From IMG/VR virus record IMGVR_UViG_3300044533_001947, positions 1 to 39,939 of that record: 39,939 nucleotides of DNA; one strand, 5' to 3'. Shown piece by piece: positions 29,944 through 37,605 of the stretch. The position numbers were made by a program, and so were the translations under genes. The stretch is from a virus. Positions within the stretch are counted from its first letter, which is position 1; every line of letters starts with the position of its first letter. The notes beneath the pieces are model-generated. The model saw only the letters and a list, made by a program, of their open reading frames with translations, was not told the origin of the DNA and made no database searches.

Positions 29944-31418
29944 GTGGTCGGCTCCTGCGGCGAGGCCGCGGCGGGGGTGGGCTCAGGGAGGGACGGGACA
30001 GCCGCGGGCAGCAGGCGGCCGGCGGTGACGAGGTCTTCACCGGTGATGTGCGCCCTCGCCTCCGCCCGGTTGAAGAGGCCCAGCCGCAGCGCCTCGGCGG
30101 CCTCGGCGAGGCGCTGGCTGCGCTCCATCGGGGACAGGGGGCTCAGCGTGTAGCGGACGCCCCAGCCGGACTCGGGGCGGTCGGTGATGCCGCCGACCCC
30201 CTGGCTGTTGAGCAACGCCGCGACCATCCCGACCAGCCGCTCATCGTGGGGCTGGTAGACGGGGGCCCGCGCGGCCTGCATCCTGCGCCGGCCGGTGTCG
30301 CTGACCATCAGGGCCACGCCGCTGCGGCTGTCGGCGGCGGTGCGCTGGATGTCGCTGGCGGAGAGGCCCCACGCGCCGGTCAGCCCGGCCGCCTGCCGCT
30401 CGGCCAGCTCCTGCAGCATCAGCACGTCGGTCTCGTTCCTCAACACGGTGATGACGGGCTGCTGCTGCGGGTCCAACGCCTCGAAGAACTGAATGGCGCT
30501 CGGGTCGAGGATGATCTGCTGCGCGACCGGGCGGCCCTGGTCGTCGACGACTTGGGTGGCGCCCATCGGGCGGGCGCCGACGACGACAGTGGTGGGGAAG
30601 CTCGCCTGCGCGGTGACGTGGGCGATCATGCTGGCGACGAGGCCTGCCTCAAGCGTGCCGTCCACCGTCTCGACGCGCCACCACGGCGAGAAGAGCCCGC
30701 GCGGCGCCGCTTGCGAGTGCCGAAGGCTGTAGGGGATGTAGGGTCTACCCTGCGGGTAAAGCGGGGTCGGGCTGTAGCGGTAGGGGTAGGCGTCGCCGTC
30801 GTACCGCTGGCCCAGCACCTGCTCGGTCACGTCGTCGCCTTCGGCGCTGAGCACGCGGTAGTGCGGCACGTCTTCGTCGAGCACGTTGAGCTCGTCGGCG
30901 TACCAAGCCGGCTCGCCCCGGACGGTGCGGACGCGCCACTCGCGCAGGAGGCCGGGCGTGCCGAGGTCGTCGGGCAGACCCACGCCCTCAAGGAGGTCCG
31001 GCGTCACCACGCGCCAGCGCAGGCGGCCTTCGATGAGGTCGACACGGATCGCCGCTTCGTTCAGCGCCTCAGTGAGGTGCTGCGCCTCGGCTGCGTAGCT
31101 CCAGAGGCTCGACAGGCGCAGGCGCTGCGTCATGTCGTCGACGATGAACGGCGCGACGTCCTCGGTGTGGGTGAGAACAGGGGTCTGCTCGTAGAGCACC
31201 GACACCGACGCGCTCAGGTCGCGCAGCGGGTTCGACGTGCGGGTCGGCTGGCCCCACGCGCGCGCCCGGACCGGCCCGATCCGGCGCACGACGTAGGCGC
31301 GCTGGTCGTCGCCGGCCTGCCCGTCAAGGATGCGGCGCCGGAGCTGCGTGTGCTGGATGTCGCCGCTGGGGCGGGCGTAGGGGCTGCCGAGCGGTGGCGT
31401 GGGCGTCAGGATTGGCAC
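29940..31418 (-). CDS. portal protein
   Basis: The 492-aa product starts at the GTG at 31418 with GGAGG 6 nt upstream. It has the extended N-terminus, long mixed alpha/beta body and helical stem region of portal proteins (LSASVSVLYEQTPVLTHTED; LWSYAAEAQHLTEALNEAAI; VLRNETDVLMLQELAERQAA, then GLSASDIQR). The C-terminus is Pro/Ala-rich. Twelve copies would form the ring through which DNA is packaged and ejected. It lies between the large terminase and the scaffold, as expected. The call rests mainly on order and length, plus the SASDIQ stem-like helix. Confidence 0.8.
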   Translation of the reverse strand: MPILTPTPPLGSPYARPSGDIQHTQLRRRILDGQAGDDQRAYVVRRIGPVRARAWGQPTRTSNPLRDLSASVSVLYEQTPVLTHTEDVAPFIVDDMTQRLRLSSLWSYAAEAQHLTEALNEAAIRVDLIEGRLRWRVVTPDLLEGVGLPDDLGTPGLLREWRVRTVRGEPAWYADELNVLDEDVPHYRVLSAEGDDVTEQVLGQRYDGDAYPYRYSPTPLYPQGRPYIPYSLRHSQAAPRGLFSPWWRVETVDGTLEAGLVASMIAHVTAQASFPTTVVVGARPMGATQVVDDQGRPVAQQIILDPSAIQFFEALDPQQQPVITVLRNETDVLMLQELAERQAAGLTGAWGLSASDIQRTAADSRSGVALMVSDTGRRRMQAARAPVYQPHDERLVGMVAALLNSQGVGGITDRPESGWGVRYTLSPLSPMERSQRLAEAAEALRLGLFNRAEARAHITGEDLVTAGRLLPAAVPSLPEPTPAAASPQEPTT

Positions 31419-31485
31419 GGGCGGCCTCCGGGGCGCAGCGTAGCACGGGCGGCCACGGCGCGCTTTGAGGCTGCGGGGTCAGCCC

Positions 31486-32991
31486 TCACCACGTCTTCAC
31501 CACGGGCGCGGCGGCGCGGCGCCGGGCGCCGGCCCAGTGCAGGACCAGAGCGTAGCGCAGGGCGTCCAGCGCGTCCTTGGTCGGGTGCATCGTCGTCCCG
31601 TCCCAGGCTTCAATGGCCTGCCGCACGCGCACGCACGAAGCGTCGAGCCACCACTGGCTGCGCAGCATCACCGCGTTCATCCAGCGGACGCTCGGCCAGA
31701 GCCCGCCCTCGCGGCCCAACCTGCCCACGCCCGGGACGCGCTTGGCGTTCATCACGGGGGGCGACAAGTGGGCCTGCCCAAGCAAGCGCGACACGTGGTG
31801 CGCCATCAGGCCGTTGGACTTGCGCGTCTCGCGGCCGCTGGCGTCCGTGAGCTTCTTGTCGCCGAAGACGCCGTCGAGGTCACTCCACCGCAGCCCGTGC
31901 GCCGCCAGCATCCCGAGCACGGCCTCGGCGTCCTGCTCAGGCAGGGTGGGACGGTCGGGCAGCCACTCGCCCAGCACCCAGACCCGCGTCTCGCGGTCGT
32001 CGCCGGCGGGGTCGGTGTAGACGGCGGCGAGGACTGCCGCGGTCCGGAGCTTGTCGTCGCCGTAGTCGATCCCCAGGTACAACTCGGCCGGCCGCTGGCC
32101 GGGGCCGGCGGCGCTGTCTCGGAGGGACGGGATCGCCATGCGGGCGCCGTCCCAGCCGCTGAAGATCTGGACGTCGCTGCGGAACTCCCATTCGCCGTCG
32201 ATGCGGACCGGCTCCTCGCGTGGGTCGCTGAGCTGGCGCTGCTCCTCGATCCACGCGGCATCCATCGGCCGCACCTCGCCGGTCTCAGGGACCGGGATCG
32301 TCAGCACGGTGCCGTCTTCGGTTGCAAGGTTCTCCGGCGTGCAACGGAAGTGCAGATCAAGGATCTGCCCCGCCTCGCACGCCTCCTTGAGCCAGTCGAT
32401 TTTGGCGTTGATGGGCGTCATCGTCAGCACGATGCGCCCGCCGGTCCGAAGAAACCGGCGCTCCAACTCGGTGAAGATCGCGCGGTCCTTGGGCGGCTCG
32501 TCGTACAGGATGAGGTCGAGCGTCCCGCCCGACATTGACTTTGCACCTTGGTTCTCGGTGCGGATGCGAATAACCGACCCGTTGCGAAACTCAAGCGCCG
32601 GAGCCTTAGTGCCAAACCCGTTTTTCGGGTCGCACGCCTGCCCCGGCATCAGCTCATCCTTGGGACAAAGTGCCCAGAGCTTCGCCTGAATGGCGAGACT
32701 CTGTGTCCAGTCGACGCACACGATCATGATTTGGACGGGCGGCTCTTTCGTACGAACGTAGGGGTTCCAGCCCAGGGCCGCCCAAAGCACCAACACTAAG
32801 CCGGCGGTCGTCTTGCCGATCTGATTGCCGGTCCTGAGCAAGACCCGCTGCCCGCGCGACTTCCACAGCGCGATCTGCGGCGGGGTGCCGCGGAAGAGAG
32901 CGAGCGGGTTGCGCGCCTTCGCCTCTCGCAGCTGCCGCAGCCGCTGCGACGTGCGCATGGCTGGGGCGACGATGGTGGGGTCAGCCGTCAT
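31486..32991 (-). CDS. terminase large subunit
   Basis: The 501-aa product carries the packaging ATPase and nuclease. Walker A is TGNQIGKTT (54-62), a variant found in many phage terminases. Walker B is LDLILYDEP (158-166). A coupling motif follows in IVLTMTPINAK (187-197). The C-terminal nuclease has Asp309 in LYLGIDYGDDKL, Asp377 in DGVFGDKK, and Asp473/Asp476 in TKDALDALRY. It cuts and pumps DNA into the prohead through the portal. The ATG at 32991 overlaps the end of the upstream gene by 11 nt. No copy of the GGGNCAGCC motif was seen inside this gene apart from its very start. Confidence 0.92.
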   Translation of the reverse strand: MTADPTIVAPAMRTSQRLRQLREAKARNPLALFRGTPPQIALWKSRGQRVLLRTGNQIGKTTAGLVLVLWAALGWNPYVRTKEPPVQIMIVCVDWTQSLAIQAKLWALCPKDELMPGQACDPKNGFGTKAPALEFRNGSVIRIRTENQGAKSMSGGTLDLILYDEPPKDRAIFTELERRFLRTGGRIVLTMTPINAKIDWLKEACEAGQILDLHFRCTPENLATEDGTVLTIPVPETGEVRPMDAAWIEEQRQLSDPREEPVRIDGEWEFRSDVQIFSGWDGARMAIPSLRDSAAGPGQRPAELYLGIDYGDDKLRTAAVLAAVYTDPAGDDRETRVWVLGEWLPDRPTLPEQDAEAVLGMLAAHGLRWSDLDGVFGDKKLTDASGRETRKSNGLMAHHVSRLLGQAHLSPPVMNAKRVPGVGRLGREGGLWPSVRWMNAVMLRSQWWLDASCVRVRQAIEAWDGTTMHPTKDALDALRYALVLHWAGARRRAAAPVVKTW

Positions 32992-33571
32992 TGCCGACCA
33001 CCCGGAGGCGGGTGTGCACGGTCGGGGCGAGGCGGTCGAGGATCTGCCGACGCTCCCAGTCCGACATGCTGAGCACGTCCGCGATCACGGACTCGAGCAC
33101 GTCTCCCGCCGGGGTGCGCGCAGCGGCGGCCTCGGCCTCGGCCTGCTCTCGGGCCAGCCGCGCGGCCCGGACCTCCTGCAGCTGGCGCTCGGCTGCCCCC
33201 GCTGCGACGTGGCTCCCAGCGGCGACGGCCTCCCGCATCTGGATGAGCAGGCGGCGCTCGACGTCGCTCTCGGCCGCCAGCGTGGCGGCGATGTCGTAGC
33301 GGTGGAGCTCGTCGCGGGCGTTGTGCAGCTTGCCACGCAGGGCCAGCCGGTCGCGGTCGTGGCCGCCGCGCTCCTCGAACTCGGCCAGGTCGCGCTCCCA
33401 CTCGGCGATGTGCGCAAGCAGGGTCTGCCGTCGCTTGCCGCCGATGGGGGTTGAGGCCTGCACAGGCGTCGAAGCGGGGGGCTGCCCCTCGGTGGTGGTG
33501 GCGCTCTGGGGGCCCGTGTGGGCGGCCGGAGCACTCTCTGGCCGGGCCTCAGCCGGGCGGCGTGGCGGCAT
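32981..33571 (-). CDS. putative terminase small subunit, 196 aa
   Basis: First gene of the late operon, overlapping the large terminase start by 11 nt. The N-terminal 45 residues are low complexity (Pro/Ala/Thr/Gln). The rest is charged and helical (LLAHIAEWERDLAEFEERGG; RRLLIQMREAVAAGSHVAAG; EVRAARLAREQAEAEAAAAR), ending in VLSMSDWERRQILDRLAPTV. Small terminases are helical oligomers that recognise the packaging site, and position and helical content fit. A helix-turn-helix is not obvious, so the role is inferred. Confidence 0.6.
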   Translation of the reverse strand: MPPRRPAEARPESAPAAHTGPQSATTTEGQPPASTPVQASTPIGGKRRQTLLAHIAEWERDLAEFEERGGHDRDRLALRGKLHNARDELHRYDIAATLAAESDVERRLLIQMREAVAAGSHVAAGAAERQLQEVRAARLAREQAEAEAAAARTPAGDVLESVIADVLSMSDWERRQILDRLAPTVHTRLRVVGNDG

Positions 33572-33675
33572 CGTTGCGGCCTCACTCGTCGAGAATGGCG
33601 ATTATTGCGGCTTTTTGGAACAGGTCGCGCGCGAGAGCGGACATTCCGGGGGCCCCGGCCCCCTCGCGCCCGACC

Positions 33676-33704
33676 ACACTACCGGCCGGTCGGTGGAGCG
33701 TCAA
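33676..33704 (-). promoter_or_regulatory. leftward late promoter
   Basis: On the leftward strand TTGACG (33704-33699), a 17-bp spacer and TAGTGT (33681-33676) give the best sigma-70-like promoter in the window, about 95 nt ahead of the first late gene. The spacer holds the palindrome ACCGGCCGGT (33681-33690). GACGTTGC, shared with the early promoters, lies 8 bp upstream of the -35 (33712-33719). Confidence 0.6.
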
Positions 33705-33749
33705 GCGGGGTGCAACGTCCTAAGCGACCGGCGGTCACCTACGGGATGT

Positions 33750-33763
33750 CGAACGCGCGTTCG
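33750..33763. promoter_or_regulatory. 14-bp perfect palindrome, possible operator
   Basis: CGAACGCGCGTTCG is a perfect palindrome about 45 bp upstream of the late promoter -35. A second inverted repeat, GACCG-N-CGGTC (33726-33736), lies between it and the promoter. Both could bind a dimeric activator or repressor of late genes. Confidence 0.4.
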
Positions 33764-33824
33764 GTGAACGTGCTCACTCGCCGAGCGCGCTCATGGGTCA
33801 GCCCTTGGCCTCGAGGGGTGGCGG

Positions 33825-34174
33825 GGTGGGATGCGAGGCCATCCCACCCCGCAGGTGGGATGCTGAAACCCATCCCACCCGTACCTATCGCCGCCTTGGA
33901 CCTGCCATATCGGCCCGCTGGGTGGGATGGGTGGGATAGCCGGCCACCTCCCGCATGTATGCGCGCGCGTGGTGCGCGCTGCGCTACACACGGACGTTGC
34001 GTGCGTACACGATTGAATGAAACTCCCGCGTACATAAAGACATCCCACCTATCCCACCTATCCCACCCAGCACGACGTTTAGGGTCTGCCATACGGTGTT
34101 GTCGACGAGGTGGGATGGTCTGAGCTATCCCACCCCGCGGCGTCGCATCCCACCTCAGGCTGTCCCATCCCACC
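33825..34174. repeat. cluster of 13 GGTGGGAT/ATCCCACC octamers, candidate replication origin iterons
   Basis: Exact GGTGGGAT starts at 33825, 33854, 33921, 33930 and 34109. Exact ATCCCACC starts at 33841, 33872, 34042, 34051, 34060, 34127, 34147 and 34167. The copies at 34042-34067 are in tandem at 9-bp spacing, and a further copy lies at 34393 inside the replicase gene. Composition predicts well under one copy in 350 bp. The cluster is just downstream of the replicase gene and encloses the most A+T-rich stretch of the region. This fits iterons for a replication initiator, most simply the Prim-Pol/AAA+ protein. Confidence 0.75.
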
Positions 34175-34198
34175 CGACCCACCCTCTGCCGACTCCAA

Positions 34199-34218
34199 CC
34201 GTATCGCGATTGATACGG
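34199..34218. promoter_or_regulatory. inverted repeat CCGTATC-N6-GATACGG
   Basis: Two 7-bp arms separated by GCGATT form an operator-like site between the iteron cluster and the terminator. A 9-bp direct repeat ATGACGTCG (34230-34238 and 34292-34300) flanks the terminator nearby. The binding factor is unknown. Confidence 0.4.
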
Positions 34219-34251
34219 CCGCTATGTGCATGACGTCGCACCAAACACGAA

Positions 34252-34279
34252 CGGCGCAGAGGGCTGTCCCTCTGCGCCG
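34252..34279 (-). terminator. intrinsic terminator of the replication operon
   Basis: A perfect 12-bp stem (CGGCGCAGAGGG with CCCTCTGCGCCG) has a 4-nt loop and begins about 29 nt beyond the replicase stop. On the leftward strand it is followed by TTCGTGTTT, a modest T-rich tail. It would stop leftward replication-operon transcripts before the origin-like region. Confidence 0.8.
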
Positions 34280-34307
34280 CTGTTGTCATCTATGACGTCG
34301 TGGTGGG

Positions 34308-37019
34308 CTATCTGGCCGCGAATGGGAGGACCTGCCCGCCGACCTCAACCTCTCCCACCTCGCGCAGCTGGTAGGTCGTGACGCCGTGCAGCATCCCACC
34401 CGCAACCACCTCAACCTCGCCGGCCTCGAGCCGCCACACGCGCCCGCGTAGCCGCCCCAGGGCAGCCCCCAGCCTGCGGGACCGGCTCAGGTGCTGCCCG
34501 TCGCCCAGCACGCCCAAAAGCAGCCCCCGCTCCGCGCAGACGGTCGCGAGCTCGCCCGCGCCGCGCCTGCCCCGCAGGGTCGGCTCCGTGGCCCAGAGCT
34601 GCAGCAGGCCCTGCCACTCGGCCGTCTCGGGGTCCACCTCCGCCGTCCGATGCTCCCGGTCGCCGAGGAAGCCGACCACGCCGCACGCCGAGAGGATGCC
34701 GCCCATGACGCGCGACCACGACTCATAGCTGCCGAGCGTGGCTGTCCCCGCGGGTCGACCCTCGAGCTGCCACGTCTGGACCAGCGTCAGCAGGGCGCTC
34801 AACAGGTCGTCGCGATGCTCGGCGGTGAAGCGCAAGAGGTCCGCGTGCCTCCACCCGGTGCGCGTCTCAGGCGTCGACGTGCGGGCGTTGAGCCGCACGC
34901 TGACCGTGCGCCGCTGCAGGTCAGCGTTCATCGTGAGGTTGTTGCCGGACAACCCCCAAACAGCCGTCGCAGGCACCCGCAGCCGGTCCTGCCCGCCCAT
35001 CCGCCGGTCGCTCCACGTCGGGTAAGCCGTGAGCACCCCTTCAAGCGCGGGGTCATGCAGGTGCCCGCGCACGTTGTCGAGGAGGACCACGGGCCGGCCC
35101 TCCTGAAGCAAGCTGCCCATCGCCTTCCGCCGCTCGTCCTCTTGGCTGGACATCGGCGTCGGCTCGACCGCCCTTCCTGTGGCGGCAGTCGCGAGGACCT
35201 GCATGAGCAAGCTCTTCCCCGTGCCCGCGGCCGGCGCTTCAAACACCGTCATCGGCACAGGCCCGCCGATGAGGTCCCGCACCAAGGGGCAGAGCGCGAA
35301 GGCCAGCGCGTGCGCGCGGTCGGACTGCCTCTCGAAGGGGAACTGCCCGATCCAGTCGTCGATGACGCTGAGGGCTTCGTCCACGCCCATCTGGCGCCGC
35401 CGCAGCGTCCCCGACAGGTAGCCGCGGCTGCCCGCGTCGTAGCCCTCGGCCACGACCAGCCGCCCATCCGCGTCGTAGTAGGGGGCTGTCGCGACCCTGC
35501 TGAGCAGGGGCAGCCAATCGCCTCTCTGGCCCTGCAGGCCGGTGACCAAGTACGACGGGAGAGCCTTGGCGGGCTCTTCGAGCATGACCTCACCGGCGGT
35601 GATCTCCTTCGGCCGCGGCTTCCTGAGCTCGATCCAGTCGGCCGCGTCGATCAGGGCCGCGGTCAGCTCTGCGCCCCCGACCTCGCGGATGGCGGGGCCG
35701 TGCTCGCTGACCACCACCTGCACAAGCCGCCCGTCCCGCAGGTAGAGCCGGGCCGGGCCGCGGAGGCTGGCGAGGGCACGCTGTGCGTCGCGCAGGACCT
35801 CGTGAAAGGGTCGGTGTGTGCAGACGATGCGGCGTCTGCCCATGACCTCGACGCCGGAGACCTCGGGGTCCTCCTCGCCCACGTCCTGCAGGCCGACGCC
35901 CGGGACGTGATCCTCATCGTGCATCCCGTCCCACGTCGGCTCGCCCGGGTCCAGCGTCTCCGGCGCGTCCGGGCTGCCCCAGTCCTCCCATCCATCGCCT
36001 GCGGCCATGCCACCCCCTCGGCTGTCCCTCATCCCGTCGGGCAGCGGCGGCAGGTCGCGGGGCTCGTTCATGCCGTGCTGGACGCCGTCCCTTGCGGTCC
36101 GGCGCGCGTCCTTCTCGGGCAGCCCAGCCCTCATCGCCGCCTCTGCCAGCGCAGCCGTCGCCTGCTCTTCGTCGGGGCTGTGCACAAGGTGAAGCCACCC
36201 GCCGATGGTGCGGGCCTCCTTGAGCAGGCTGGCGTGCCGCTGCCCCGCCGTGAGCTTCTCCAGCCGCTCGCACGCCCGGCTCAGCGCCCCCGCGACGTAG
36301 CGGCTGGCCCTGTCGCCCCCGACCTCCCACGACCGGTCCTCAGCCCCGCCAGAGGCGCTCAGGTCTCGCCCAGCCGCCGGCGCGACCTTGGCCTCGTCTC
36401 TGGCGCGCACGGCCGTCTCAAGCCACCCAGGCGCCGCGCAGAGGGCCTCAAGCCCCGCCCCCTCGCCCCAGGTGTAGCGCGCGCCTGTGGCGTGCATGGA
36501 GGGCGGCGCGACGATGTACCCGCCCAACCCCCGCGTGTCGGCGCTGGCCCACGCCCCGTCGTGCCGCAGGACCCGAGCCCGGGACCTGATGGCAGACCCA
36601 GCCTCAGGCCACCGCCAGAGCAGGTGCATCCCGCCCGAGCCCGTGAGGCTGACCGCGCCCTGGGGCAGCCCCCCGTGGATCTCGGCGAGGACTTCGAGGG
36701 CGTCGCGGCCGTCGATCTCCTGAGCCTTCGGCCGGTCGAGGTCCAGCACCCACCACCCGGTCAGCCCCTCGGCCGTGCTCGGCCCCGTGGCAAGGCCCAC
36801 GTTCGCCGTCGGCCAGCGGGCCCACCATGCCCTCACCTGCTCAGGGTCAGCCGAGGCCTCGCGGACCCCGTGCGCAAGCCGAGGGTGTTTGCCCGGCGAC
36901 TTGCACGTCGTTGGCTCCGAGCACGTGCACTCGCCGAGGTGGTCGACGCTGTGCAGCGGGAGGACGCGGAGGCCCTGCCCTGCGTAGGCGAGGGCGGCGC
37001 CGAGAAGGTCAGCCGACAT
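34308..37019 (-). CDS. primase-polymerase (Prim-Pol) fused to AAA+ helicase-like domain, 903 aa
   Basis: The N-terminal domain (about 1-205) is of the bifunctional primase/polymerase type. It has a zinc-stem-like CTC-x5-C-x2-PGKHPR (31-46), a metal-binding DLD in WWVLDLDRP (93-95), SGGMHLLW (His132) and GGYIVAPPS. The C-terminal half has Walker A EAPAAGTGKS (594-603), Walker B VVLLDN (644-649), sensor GNN (692-694) and Arg703-Arg704, as in D5-like or superfamily 3-type AAA+ helicases. It would prime and unwind DNA at the origin. I chose ATG 37019 because it overlaps the upstream stop by 11 nt and starts the conserved domain. A long linker (about 205-470) carries acidic low-complexity stretches. 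Confidence 0.88.
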   Translation of the reverse strand: MSADLLGAALAYAGQGLRVLPLHSVDHLGECTCSEPTTCKSPGKHPRLAHGVREASADPEQVRAWWARWPTANVGLATGPSTAEGLTGWWVLDLDRPKAQEIDGRDALEVLAEIHGGLPQGAVSLTGSGGMHLLWRWPEAGSAIRSRARVLRHDGAWASADTRGLGGYIVAPPSMHATGARYTWGEGAGLEALCAAPGWLETAVRARDEAKVAPAAGRDLSASGGAEDRSWEVGGDRASRYVAGALSRACERLEKLTAGQRHASLLKEARTIGGWLHLVHSPDEEQATAALAEAAMRAGLPEKDARRTARDGVQHGMNEPRDLPPLPDGMRDSRGGGMAAGDGWEDWGSPDAPETLDPGEPTWDGMHDEDHVPGVGLQDVGEEDPEVSGVEVMGRRRIVCTHRPFHEVLRDAQRALASLRGPARLYLRDGRLVQVVVSEHGPAIREVGGAELTAALIDAADWIELRKPRPKEITAGEVMLEEPAKALPSYLVTGLQGQRGDWLPLLSRVATAPYYDADGRLVVAEGYDAGSRGYLSGTLRRRQMGVDEALSVIDDWIGQFPFERQSDRAHALAFALCPLVRDLIGGPVPMTVFEAPAAGTGKSLLMQVLATAATGRAVEPTPMSSQEDERRKAMGSLLQEGRPVVLLDNVRGHLHDPALEGVLTAYPTWSDRRMGGQDRLRVPATAVWGLSGNNLTMNADLQRRTVSVRLNARTSTPETRTGWRHADLLRFTAEHRDDLLSALLTLVQTWQLEGRPAGTATLGSYESWSRVMGGILSACGVVGFLGDREHRTAEVDPETAEWQGLLQLWATEPTLRGRRGAGELATVCAERGLLLGVLGDGQHLSRSRRLGAALGRLRGRVWRLEAGEVEVVAGGMLHGVTTYQLREVGEVEVGGQVLPFAAR

Positions 37020-37605
37020 CAGCCACCCCCGCCACATCCTGCCAAGCCCGCTCCGCCTCCACTTCCCATCCAGCGGCCATCTCCGCCGCCTCACCCGCCT
37101 CCACGCGCTCCACCGCCCGCCGGGCCACGCTCCTGACCCGCTCCACCGGCCCCAGGAGAGCAGATGCCTCCCGCGCGTCCCGGGCTTCCCACAACCGGCT
37201 CAGCAGCGTCAGGGCAGCCCCCGCGATCAGCCCCCGCCGCACCGCTCGCCGCACCTCACCCCCCGACGTCCCAGGCGCCCACACCTGCCACCCCTGCCAG
37301 CAGACGACCCCCTGCCCAGCGGTCCCGTGCGCGCCGAGGTCGTGGGCCACAGCGAGGGCCAGCCCGACCGGGCAGTCGACCACCTCGACGCCGCAGGGGC
37401 TGCCCCAGCACATCAAGACCCAGCCGGGCAGGACCACCTCCCGGTAGTCGTCCGCCCCAGCCGGCCGAGCGGCAGGCCGCTCGTCTTGCCCCGCAGGCTC
37501 CCCGCCCCGCAGGACCAGCACCCGCGCCCGGGCCTGCCCCCGGGCCCATCGCAGGCCCTCCCAGCACGTCTCCACCACGTCCACGCCTTCCTTTGCGTCA
37601 AACAT
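37009..37605 (-). CDS. hypothetical protein between helicase and replicase, 198 aa
   Basis: It overlaps the helicase end by 8 nt and the replicase start by 11 nt, so it is tightly coupled to both. The middle is hydrophobic and strand-like with repeated Cys/Trp (VVLPGWVLMCWGSPCGVEVV; GQGVVCWQGWQVWAPGTSGG). The ends are helical (GEVRRAVRRGLIAGAALTLL; VARRAVERVEAGEAAEMAAG). No catalytic or metal motif is clear. It may be a replisome accessory. I cannot assign a family. Confidence 0.65.
   Translation of the reverse strand: MFDAKEGVDVVETCWEGLRWARGQARARVLVLRGGEPAGQDERPAARPAGADDYREVVLPGWVLMCWGSPCGVEVVDCPVGLALAVAHDLGAHGTAGQGVVCWQGWQVWAPGTSGGEVRRAVRRGLIAGAALTLLSRLWEARDAREASALLGPVERVRSVARRAVERVEAGEAAEMAAGWEVEAERAWQDVAGVADVG

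Larger units (their letters stand above)
33572..34307. other. 736-bp gene-free control region: late promoter, iteron cluster, terminator
   Basis: No supportable gene lies here. From right to left it holds a terminator (34252-34279), an operator-like inverted repeat (34199-34218), a cluster of 13 GGTGGGAT/ATCCCACC octamers (33825-34174) around a relatively A+T-rich core (about 33995-34040), a 14-bp palindrome (33750-33763) and a leftward promoter (33676-33704). Its leader, up to the small-terminase ATG, contains the GC palindrome GGGGGCC-CC-GGCCCCC (33648-33663). It separates the replication operon end from the late operon start. Confidence 0.8.

Noticed and set aside
33518-34123. Rightward open frame across the late promoter and iterons
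   Set aside because: It overlaps the small-terminase start on the other strand, has low-complexity composition (His-Pro-Ser repeats from the octamers) and no ribosome-binding site.
33739-34182. Leftward 147-codon open frame through the iteron region with repeated Gly-Trp-Asp triplets
   Set aside because: The GWD repeats are simply the GGTGGGAT octamers read in one frame. There is no Shine-Dalgarno, octamers occur in both orientations, and the frame crosses probable control sites.
34491-37136. 881-codon rightward frame opposite the Prim-Pol gene
   Set aside because: The leftward frame has a full set of primase and AAA+ motifs. The opposite frame is low complexity and lacks a start signal.
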